Origin: Apium graveolens
Lineage: Eukaryota > Streptophyta > Magnoliopsida > Apiales > Apiaceae
Length of the DNA: 64,000 bases
Direction of reading: 5' to 3'
Assembly: GCF_009905375.1 (NCBI RefSeq)
Contig: NC_133650.1
Coordinates: forward strand, 170,456,518-170,520,517
Shown here: piece by piece, positions 55,132-64,000 of the stretch
Position numbering within the stretch: the stretch's first letter is position 1
Layout: each line of letters opens with the position of its first letter
Translations under genes and position numbers: made by a program
The notes under the pieces: model-generated
Told to the model about the DNA's origin: nothing
What the model saw: only the letters and a program-made list of their open reading frames with translations
Databases searched by the model: none

Positions 55132-58100
55132 TGTAATAACCCCAATTTTTGGAATTATTTTTTTTGAACACGGATGAATAGTAACTTTTGCTGATGATGC
55201 TGATTAAGGAAAATTATCAGAACACGCTATATAGGAGTACTGTTATGGAAATTCTAAGATCGTATTAGTACTTCATAAAGTAAATAAGTGTATGTAAAGA
55301 TCGTCAGAATCCAAATTCGAACACTTTGATTTTTCCCAAAAATTCACCAGATACGGAAAGAATTGGGTATAAGGTAATATGATTAAAAGGATTTAAATTC
55401 AAGGATTATAAGAGAGGATCATAAAAGGAATATAAATTATTAAGAAGGGTTTAGGGGAACCCAAGTAATAAGATCCCGGGTATGATCTCTCAAACGATAA
55501 ACGAGAACGAAAGTTAAGCGAACCGTAAAACAAATAAGCGACCAAGAGACAAGCTTGTACAAGAAGCCAAGGATTGTGACATCATCAAACCACAAGGAAG
55601 AGACATGTGGCAAATGGATGACATAGACATGGTGACATAAGCATGACAAATGGAGGGATTGTTGGTTGATTACAAGCCACACAAATTTTACCATGGTTAA
55701 AAGGTAATTAAGCAAAACAAAAGGAAACAACCAAGCAAAACAAAACAAAAACACAAAACACAAATTAGAAGTTGAATTTTACTTTCCAAGAACAAAAGCT
55801 CTCGGCCAAAACCAGAGCAACAACTTCAAACTACCATATCTCCTTCAATACTCCCACAAATAGTATGTTCTATAGCTCTTTTTAAAGGTATTGAGATGAC
55901 CTACAACTCTTGTTCACAAGTCTCGTCCAAATAAGCATGGTAAGACCCTCGTTTTGACAGTTCTTTCAATCTAACTTTTAGAAACTTCAAAACCTAACTT
56001 TGTGTTCTTGATTTCTTTGGAAAGATCAAGCTTGTCGGAGGCTCCCTAAGACTTCCTAGCTACTCTAATCACTCCAAGGAAGGTATAACACCTCCAAACC
56101 CTAGCTTTACTTTGAGTATTACGATGGTTTTGATGGTTATAGTAAATGAGAAGCATGATGCTTGTGTGTTTAGAGTTTGGATTGGATTTGTAGTAATTTG
56201 GATGTTGAAATCTTGTTTATAGTTAATGAACCTTAAGTATAGCTAGTAGTTCATGTGTGGGGTTGTATAAATTGGAAAATCTTGAGGTTTGGGGACTGAT
56301 GTAGTAAGGTTTGGATGAGGGTTGGTTGTATTGTTGGTTGTGAGTTGAATGGTGGTTGTTTGGAGTGGTTTAAAACTTGGTAATCGCGTAAACATAGTCG
56401 TCGTAATGCCCAATTTCATACAACTGCTTGTTCTTAGTGTTCGGGACAGAGAGCTAACTATTGAATCTGTGAATTTGCCATTATTAGTTAGATTATGTCG
56501 TAAGCTTCGTTTTGATATGTGGTTCGCTTGAATCCGATGTACGGTTTAGGAGAAACGACCGTTTTAAGTAACGGCATTTCGCGAATGAACCATTACCCCT
56601 CGCCTTACTTTGAAACCTTGGTTAAGGCCCTTAAATGACTAATTGGAGTATGAAACAATTATGTAAACTGGACTAGGCAGTTGGTAGAGTACTCGCGAAT
56701 GAATCGCCTTAAAATTCTTAATGGTTAATTTATTAAAAATGGTGGAGCCAAGGGTACTCGAACGACTTATGTGATTCGTTAAGTGTAGAAGTGACCATAA
56801 GCAAATGTTAGGGTTCAATTGGTTAAAGTCTAGTTTCTTAAGCGACCGTGGTTTAATTCTGACTTATGTTGTTGTTCATAGGTTATCAAACCCACTCTAA
56901 GCTTAAGTCTAACCGGGAACACTCAGGCAAGTTTTCTACCCGTTATACTGTTGTTGTGATGTATATATGTATATGCATTATCTTGTGATAGATGCATGAT
57001 GGTTAATTAGCAAATCTTGCGATATATTGGAGCATGCTGATATGGGATATATGCATGTCTGTTTTGTAATCTTGATATCTATCTGTTGATTCCAATGCTT
57101 ATAGTTGCATAATACCTATGCTAGAGATAAGCAGTAATTGCGTATACCCTTAGTATAGGGGACCCAAAGGTGAACATTTTCTAAAATCGGGAGTCGATGT
57201 TCCCGAGTATTTATATATATTTATATTATAGTTTTCAAAACTATTAATCAAATAAGGTTTATTCGATAACTTTATTTTTATTAATGAATATAAATTTGAA
57301 TATTCATTCGAGGGCTTATGACTCCGTTTATTCTATTTAATGAATATTATTTTGAATATTCATTCGAGGACTTATGACTCCGCTTATTTACTAAATAATA
57401 TTCTTTATTTTATTAAAGAATAATGTTTCGATAATCAAACTTATTTTCGATTATTCAAATAAAGATCATAATTTCGTATAAGTATATCTTTGGTTATGTA
57501 TTATTCATTTCAAGTATGAGTTTTAAAACTCCTACCTCGATTATTTTTATAAGGATCATCCTTATGGGAATATTATTTAAATAATAATATTCAGATACTT
57601 CTAACATATCGGGACTGATTTATTTTATTAAATCAGCGTTACTCTAAACATTCTTTAAAATGTTTTCGAGTCTTCAAAATGATTTTAAATGTTAGGGCGG
57701 ATCCCAAAACTCATTTTTATATTTAAGATCCTCCTTTCGAAGGGGATTTAAATACTCGCTCAAAACCTGAGGGATCCGGCTCTGTGGTGTGTTTTATATT
57801 CGCAACAAGGTTGCTATTTTGATAAAAGAGTTTTTGATTACTTACCCAACACTCGGGAAGTAAAATTCTTAGAACAAGTTAATCCATTAACAGGCACCGC
57901 CTGGAAAATATCGGTGAGTTTTCCTTTCCAACTAGATACGACTTCTTCGTGGAGCCGTATCAACAATTTTCTACTTGGGGAAGGGGGGACAAGCTTTACG
58001 TTTCAGAGTCATGGATTTCATCTGAACTAGGAGTGGCATAAGGTCGAGTGGCGCCGGCCCATCCTTATTATATTGGCCCAAATGGCCTAGAAGTTCCGCT

Positions 58101-59006
58101 AAGACGGTCCATTCCTTAGGAGTCCAGTGTTCGCTTGACAAGTAAATCCGACAGGTTCTCCTCTACATGTAGAAAATGGTGGGGTTGCACTACTGCGACT
58201 GATCATCGTAATTGGTCTTCCTGGCACGACAAACTCCCGTATTGAGTTCATCATCCATTTTGGATATTTCTGCAACACTACCCGGAGCATTCGATCGAAA
58301 GGCTACGGATGGGTGATTGCTGATGCATTGACAGGGTCAAACGGTTATAATGATGTTTCCCTCAAATGAAGTATCTCGTAACTTCTTTTCTTTTAAACAA
58401 CATTTCAAGGATTGAATCTATTGAAGTCTTATCTTGTAGTCTCATCTATGTGATGAACTTTCGAAACTGTTTATACCTTGAACGGTGGTGGTTCAAGTAG
58501 TATTCAGAAAAGATATAAGTATATTGGAGTATCTTATAACTTCATCTTTTCAACTTATATCCAGTTAATGACTATCTTATGAATGACAAAGATTTTCAGA
58601 AAAATGTTGAGACAAGGTTAGATGTATGAGATCACCTTACAACGATATTTTTATACAATTATAAACTGGAACTCTGTGTATATTATACATGTCAGAGGAT
58701 TTCGAAGATTGTGAAAAGTATATATGTATATATATACTGAATATTTTGCGACTTGGTCACGTTAAGATATCAACTTGGTTCATTTCTTGTTGACCAAGAC
58801 TTTCATGAGTACTATGATAATGCTCATATATTGTTAATTATTATACATATTATGTCGGTGGGCTTGTTGCTCACCCTTGCTTTCTTCTTTCATCACACAA
58901 CAACAGATAGAAAAGATAGTTGGTTGATTATTAAGATTAAGTATTATTAAGGGAAATGGAACTCGTGACAACCCGGATCCCCGACCCCGGATTTGGGGGT
59001 GTTACA
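55132..59006 (+). repeat. 5' LTR of element 8 (3875 bp)
   Basis: It is bounded by TGTAATAACC and GTGTTACA, and the PBS follows after four bases. It contains a 56-bp tandem duplication (57282-57393) with GAATATTCATTCGAGG. Open frames inside (55440-55763 minus, 56349-56531 plus, 58099-58290 minus) lack conserved motifs and are not called genes. The LTR is not obviously homologous to those of elements 1, 2 and 5 beyond its ends. Confidence 0.85.
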
Positions 59007-59010
59007 GAAA

Positions 59011-59022
59011 TGGTATTAGAGC
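59011..59022 (+). other. Primer binding site of element 8
   Basis: TGGTATTAGAGC differs at one base from the initiator-Met PBS TGGTATCAGAGC. Confidence 0.85.
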
Positions 59023-59178
59023 TAAGAGTTATAAACCTCAGAGATGATGCGACGTTAAGATAAGAAGTTTAATAAGATATTAAGAACTCTTGCCAAGTTC
59101 ATAGTCAGACTACCTAACGTAGTCCTGACAGTTAAAACCTTTATGAGAACCCTTATAAATATCATGATAGAAGCGTAG

Positions 59179-59400
59179 ATCGTTATCGTATATGGTAGCG
59201 GGACTCAGAACCCTGAGGTTGAGGAGCAACAACGCGATGATGTTTTATTAATTATTGGAGATCAGATTGTGGATCCGATAGAGCGTCCTAACACGGGACC
59301 GGATGATGTTCATATTGAGGATGTAGCGGTTGAGGATGTTGTCCTAGAAGGGATTATTGCTGAGAAGGATCCCGTGGAGGATCCTGACAAGAATGAATAA
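59179..59400 (+). pseudogene. Acidic open segment in the leader of element 8
   Basis: A frame of 74 codons without ATG ends in TAA at 59398-59400. It is very acidic (GDQIVDPIERP, DVHIEDVAVEDVVLE, EKDPVEDPDKNE). It lies between the PBS and gag, the same slot as the extra ORF of element 5, but has no visible sequence similarity to it. It may be a gag N-terminus or a remnant extra ORF. Confidence 0.45.
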
Positions 59401-59469
59401 AGGACCACTAAGGAATTGATAACCATAGTTAGGGCGACTACCAGAGGTAGGATTGGCCGGTCACTACCG

Positions 59470-60300
59470 GAGGTTCGTTCAAGTTTGTAAAGATAGTAGC
59501 CCCTTTAACGTGGCTTACTCGTAAGACTGAGAAGTTCAAATGGACAGAGAAATGCTAGAACGGCTTTTAAGAACTGAAGCAAAGATTGGTGACAGCCCCT
59601 ATGTTGGCGTTGCCAGATTGAAAAGGAGATGTTGTGATGTGTAGTGACGCTTTGCATAAGGAATTAGGGTGCTTCTTATACAGCACAGCAAGGTAATCGC
59701 GTACGCGTTAAGATAATTAAGGGAATATAAAATTCGATATCCCCACCCATGAGCTTGGGCTCGTGGCAATAGTTTTGCCCTAAAGATTGGAGGCACTACT
59801 TGTATGGAGAGAAGTGCGAGATTTACACAGGCCATAAGTGCTGTAGTGCATTTTTCACGCAGAAAGAGCTCAACATGCGCCAGAGGAGGTGGTTAGAGCT
59901 AATCAAGGATTACGATTATGAGATTCTTTATCATCCAGGGAAAGCCAAAATGGTGGCTAATGCCCTTAGTATAAAGGAGTGACTCAAGATGAAAATGTCT
60001 TTGGGAGAGTTGATAAAAGATTTTGAGAAAATGGAAATAGAAGTGAAGGTAACAGGAGCCGGTACCAAAACGCTGTTTGAGATTGCAATACAGCCTGAAT
60101 TATCGAAAAAGATCATATTGTGCCAAGAAAAAGTGATGAATGAAGGCAGAGAGTCAATGACTGGAGAAGAGATTAATACCAAGAAAGATTATAAGGGAAT
60201 AACGAGGTATTCCTACAGAATTTGGGTTCCAAACATTTAAGAGTGTAAGGAATGGATCTTAGATGAAATCCATAGCTCGAGGAATAAGATTTATGGCAAA
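59470..60300 (+). pseudogene. Displaced RT end, RNase H and integrase N-terminus of element 8
   Basis: Fragments in changing frames read TRKTEKFKWTEKC (RT connection), [32 protein letters not shown] and [15 protein letters not shown] (RNase H end, 59800-59980). They are followed by the pre-integrase segment SYRIWVPNI (60200-60240). The order within the fragment is normal, but it lies ahead of gag. It must have arrived by rearrangement or as part of another copy. Confidence 0.75.
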
Positions 60301-60429
60301 CCCCGAATGTGATAGTCAGGGAGGTTGCCATTAAGAAAGAAGGAGCCCATAACATAATGAAGTGGAAAACAAGGATTTTAACGTATAAGATAACCCCAAG
60401 TATGGGAGTAGGAAGAAATATTTAGACTG

Positions 60430-60860
60430 AGAAAACAGAAGTCGAGCAAGATAGGAAGAACCAGGATGGTACTCCTATTGGGCAATCCATGGACCTGCCT
60501 AAAACAAAACTTATACTTTTACCCCTAACCACCACCTTGAGGAAATAATGTGGTGTGAAATTCTTTCAGGACCTTTAAGTCGCTAAGCTATCAGAGTTCC
60601 AAGGAAATAGCTGACCCAGTCGAGGCAAGAGCCTGGATAAAGGAAATAGAGGAATCATTTGAGATTTTAAATGATTAACGAATCACAAAAGACTGTTTTT
60701 GTCACTTACCCTCCTAAGAGAGAGACCACCTGCTGGTGAAAGACCAAGAAAGGCACGGAGCCAGAGGTTATAATAAAACGAAGAGATAGTGTAAAAGCTT
60801 TAAAGCCAGATCAAAGGCGGACAAGTATGATGAATCATGAATCTAGGTTGTGAAAGTCGT
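60430..60860 (+). pseudogene. Gag of element 8
   Basis: Gag core is readable as GTPIGQSMDLPKTKLILLPL and then FFQDLKSLSYQSSKEIADPV and EARAWIKEIEESFEIL (60620-60670), closely matching the gag core of Tekay-like elements (PIEASVWLKEVEKSFSM in element 5). It continues with CFCHLPS-like coding in a shifted frame. Several stops are present. Confidence 0.75.
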
Positions 60861-61799
60861 CAAGGTTCGTCTGAAGGACACGAATCCAGAATGACGGGAT
60901 GTTTGAAATCAATGCTTATGTGGTGTTGGTTCATGAAATAGTTGTAATAGAAATGAAAATAAAAGAAACTGAAGTAGAAAGGAAAATAAAGACAATAAAG
61001 TTTGAGGAATGATAAGGGAGTTGGGTATGAGGAAACCCTAAAGACTCGTAGCAATAGAAATAGAAAAGTATGTAATCATCAGGATAAGGGTGATTCACCA
61101 TGAGTCAAAGTTGATGGTTGAAGGCATAAGAGATATATATATTGTACCCCCTTTAAGTTGGGAGAATTCGAGGAAACCTTGAGATAGTTCGAAGGATAAA
61201 CAATGAGACGCGGATAGACTGAGGAGACAAGAAAGTAAGAAATTAGGAAAATTGGATGAAGGAAGTGACCTTCAAGAATGTGAAGTGTAAGACTGGGGTC
61301 ATGATACCCAGAAAGGGAGACACCAGGTATGAAAGACATCCTAACATTGAGATGACTGTTGAGATAAACAACAAAAGTAAATAAGGATTTATTAAGAAGA
61401 AGTTCACGTTGAACACGACCAATATCTTCCAGGACATCCCTGTTGTCATTACCATACTAGGAAAGAAAAGCGGGTAACCATTGTTATCTTTTGAAGGCCA
61501 TATGTGTTGACCTCAGTTTGAATAAGGATGCTATTGTGAAATTGGTATAGACTATCTGGGTGGGAATGATTGAATAAGATAATCTATCAAGGATATATGA
61601 CTTGATTTATCCATGGAAGGATGCAAGTACCTTTTTAAAGGTGGAATTAAGGATATAACTTCGATAACTTGAGATGAACCCTAGGGGAATGCATAAAGGT
61701 TGGAATTTCACCCTTAATAGGGACAGTATGAGTTTAGATAGTATGGAATGAAGGATTAAGGAAACAACAATCTTTAAAGATCAGTGGAGAAAGTTTTCA
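60861..61799 (+). other. Interior of element 8, gag end to RT, nothing recognised with confidence
   Basis: Stops are dense in all frames. The protease should lie here, but I could not find its DSGA motif. Minus-strand open frames (60860-61054, 61079-61339, 61243-61455) are shadows rich in Phe and Leu. Confidence 0.5.
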
Positions 61800-62095
61800 G
61801 AACTCTATAGACAATGATTCTAGTATTAGTAGATGGTATCTTGATATGCCCTATACCTAGGGTGTACATGATGAAGGATTTAAGGATAAGCTTAGAGGTT
61901 TTACAAGGAGAAAGGTAATATTCAAAGTTCTCAAGAATAGAAATTTTGAGAAAAAAAAATATGACGCAATAATAATAATGCCAGGTGGGCACGTGTTAAA
62001 CCATAAGAAGTATAGATTGAACCAATGAAGGTCAGAATTGTTAAAGCAAGAAGGGCCCAAGATAAAAGACGTCCTAAGTACGATCGAGAGTCAGC
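61800..62095 (+). pseudogene. Reverse transcriptase fragment of element 8
   Basis: One frame reads LVLVDGILICPIPR and MMKDLRISLEVLQGERYSKF-like sequence, aligning with the [10 protein letters not shown] and [21 protein letters not shown] block of element 5, then GPKIKDVLSTIES against [13 protein letters not shown]. The catalytic FIDD is VDG. The upstream two thirds of RT are not recognisable. Confidence 0.6.
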
Positions 62096-62234
62096 CATGA
62101 TAATGTTTACATTTAAAGACTAAGGCAGTGACTTATGGAAAAATGGTGATTTTTTTTACCACAAGGACTTAAGAAAAGCATTTTCACATAAGCAGTGATT
62201 TGAAATGAGGTTAAAAATTTAGTGAAGGTGGTTA

Positions 62235-62345
62235 AAATGACATTGATTGTAAGGAAATATTACTATTAGGAAAGGCCAAAAAGGTGGCCGACACTTTAAG
62301 TGTAAGAAGACAATTATCGACGCTCGTGCCAGAGGAATACAGTGA
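62235..62345 (+). pseudogene. Second RNase H end fragment of element 8
   Basis: A frame reads DCKEILLLGKAKKVADTLSV then RRQLSTLVPEEYSDNG. It matches the RNase H end motif [21 protein letters not shown] of Tekay-like elements. With the copy at 59930-59980, this is the second RNase H end in one element. Confidence 0.6.
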
Positions 62346-63689
62346 TAATGGTTAAAGCCGTGAATATTGTATTATGGTTTGAAAGATTGACATTCCTTTT
62401 GATGATTGTACGATACTGAACCGTGACAGTAGTTTGGTAAAGATTTAATTTATGAAATCGCCGTGAGCGGGCTATCTATCTTATAAGGTCATATCTTGAG
62501 ATAAGCCAGGACCATGTTACGAAAGGACTAAATGAACCTTTGAGCTTCATGTCTCCTAATAAAGACATATGGTTAATAATGGTATTAACCTGCTATCATT
62601 GCTTTTATTGAAACTCTTCTGCAATTTTATCTGCTTCATGTCATATGTACGCCAAGTTCAGGAGTGTTCTTCATGAATCATGGAATGGTGATTATGTTGC
62701 CTCCTTAGAAGAATTCGATACGACATGTATGGACTCCGTATGGTTAGCTATTAAGATTTCATAGAAAATGAATGACTATAGTAGGTCAGTGGTGGACCTT
62801 AATATTGTAACAATGATTCTGCGAGTAATGAGCCGATTACAGCCGTGAGAGTTGTATTGGAATGGATGTTGAGATTGAGTACCCCTAATTGGTCGTGTTG
62901 ATATATAAGTTATCATTGATAGACTACCTAGTGGAGTATTCACATATTATATATTTATTCCCTCTTATGAATAGAGAGTCGTATTACTATACGAGGAAGG
63001 TTGCAGTGCAAGCATAGAATTCTAGTAACAATGATGTCTAGAATGAAATCCCTTATTCGAGTTTCGATGTCGAGGGAGTTTCAAAAGTGAGTGTTTATGA
63101 GCTCGAGCAAGAGCATGGATCCATGGAATGATGGACGGAATAGTAAATATTCAGGCACATGAAATGCGATGCTATAATACTTGATGTTGATATATATATA
63201 CACATATGTTTTGTTCTCCTATGACAAACCTCTATAGTTCAGAGGTAGATTCCAAGCCAGATATTTGTGGCAGTATTTTTTCATATACAATTCTCTTCAA
63301 TTCGTTCTTTTCTCTCCTTTTCATTTTGTATAAGCTGAGAAGAACAACCCTTCCAGAAGGGGAGGTATTGTCGAATGACTATCTATCTGTGTGATAGAAG
63401 CCTAGTAAGATACCACATGTTGTTTAATTGCTTGTCAAGTACTAAAGGCTGGCCACCTTCTATACTAACTATGCAATAGAACAACTGTTCATGATCATAG
63501 TGATCACTCAATAAATTCTTTTACTTCTATACGAAGGACCAAGCTTTCAAAGATGGAGGCAGCTAGAGATGAAGTGGTACCAAGTACGGTGGTATTCCGA
63601 ATCTATCGTGTTCGTGATACTAAGGTTGACGCGATTATTAAAAGGTTATAAAACTCTAGCAAGTAAAGGTATATCTAGAATAGTATTTT
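62346..63689 (+). other. Interior of element 8, unassigned
   Basis: About 1.3 kb where the integrase N-terminus and core would be expected. I could not recognise them. A TA-rich segment lies at about 63185-63205. Confidence 0.45.
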
Positions 63690-64000
63690 GTATGGAAGAT
63701 AATACCGATTGCGAACCAGAAAAGAAGGAGTATTGAGAAGCAAAAGCTATAATACTAGAAGCTATGATGAGAGTCTGTGCAATAGACTTGAAAGAATTTG
63801 GAATGATCACTTAACACGGATTGAGTTTTCTTACGACAATAGATCATATGTCATTATCGAGATGTCTCCTTATGAGATCCTTGAGGGAAGACAATGTCAA
63901 TCTCCCTTATGTTAGGATGAAGTTGCAGAGCGCAAGATGCTCGGACCAGCAGTGGTCCAAAGGACCAGGGATATAATAGATCTAATCAGAAGACGGCTGG
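63690..64000 (+). pseudogene. Integrase core end of element 8, continuing past the window
   Basis: The frame of 63709-63915 contains IWNDHLTRIEFSYDNRSYVI and EMSPYEILEGRQCQSPLC, the conserved integrase stretch [20 protein letters not shown] and [20 protein letters not shown] replaces the expected Trp at 63913-63915. The frame then goes on with DEVAERKMLGPAVVQRTRDI to the window edge. Confidence 0.82.

Larger units (their letters stand above)
55132..64000 (+). mobile_element. Tekay-like Ty3/gypsy element (element 8), rearranged interior, 3' end outside window
   Basis: A 3.9 kb LTR starts TGTAATAACCCC inside the copia RT and ends GGGGGTGTTACA at 59006, followed by a PBS. The interior has pieces of gag, RT, RNase H and integrase, all decayed. 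The order is unusual: RNase H and integrase N-terminus at 59470-60300, then gag, RT, a second RNase H fragment and integrase at the right edge. The candidate TSD on the left is AGCCT (55127-55131); the right one is beyond the window. Confidence 0.82.

Noticed and set aside
55440..55763. 107-codon minus-strand open frame with hydrophobic N-terminus
   Set aside because: Inside the LTR of element 8 and without conserved motif; no promoter or homologue can be argued from the window.

Overview
The window is plant nuclear DNA made almost wholly of LTR retrotransposons nested in one another. I found no host gene, rRNA, tRNA or CRISPR array. The evidence for a plant is the element lineages: Athila, Retand/Tat with two RNase H domains, Tekay/Del-like chromoviruses and SIRE-like Ty1/copia. 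A eudicot is likely, but the species cannot be named from this sequence. The AT-rich, gene-free character fits a heterochromatic or pericentromeric block.

Layout, left to right. (1) 1-9912: a decayed Tekay-like element on +, its 5' LTR cut by the window edge. (2) 9913-24528: the 3' end of another + strand Tekay-like element (chromodomain tail, PPT, 3' LTR). Element 1 interrupts its chromodomain end. (3) 13293-24426: an Athila element inserted in the LTR of element 2, with a perfect TCATT target-site duplication (TSD). (4) 24529-52617: a minus-strand SIRE-like copia element split by two later insertions. (5) 29975-42770: a complete minus-strand Tekay-like element inserted in the copia gag with a CAAAC TSD. 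(6) 43023-52160: a nearly intact, very young minus-strand Retand/Tat element inserted in the copia 5' LTR with an ATACA TSD. (7) 52618-55131: a plus-strand fragment of the same copia family, the apparent host of element 4. (8) 55132-64000: a Tekay-like gypsy element inserted in the copia RT, with a 3.9 kb 5' LTR and a scrambled, decayed interior running off the window.

The order of events can be read from the nesting. The + copia came first, then the - copia inside it, then both Tekay-like elements and the Retand inside the - copia. Element 1 and Athila are inside the + Tekay-like element. The Retand is youngest: its LTRs differ by two substitutions and one 6-bp indel over about 546 bp. The Tekay-like and Athila LTR pairs differ by several percent in the stretches I compared by eye. 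All coding regions are broken by stops or frameshifts. The Retand polyprotein comes closest to intact, with only two one-base frame changes.

The least ordinary content is an extra proline-rich, coiled-coil-like ORF between the PBS and gag of the minus-strand Tekay-like element; a 2.3 kb 3' region in the Retand with three kinds of short repeat, including over 20 TGGGCY motifs; GC-rich islands in the Athila element; and the rearranged interior of the right-hand gypsy element.
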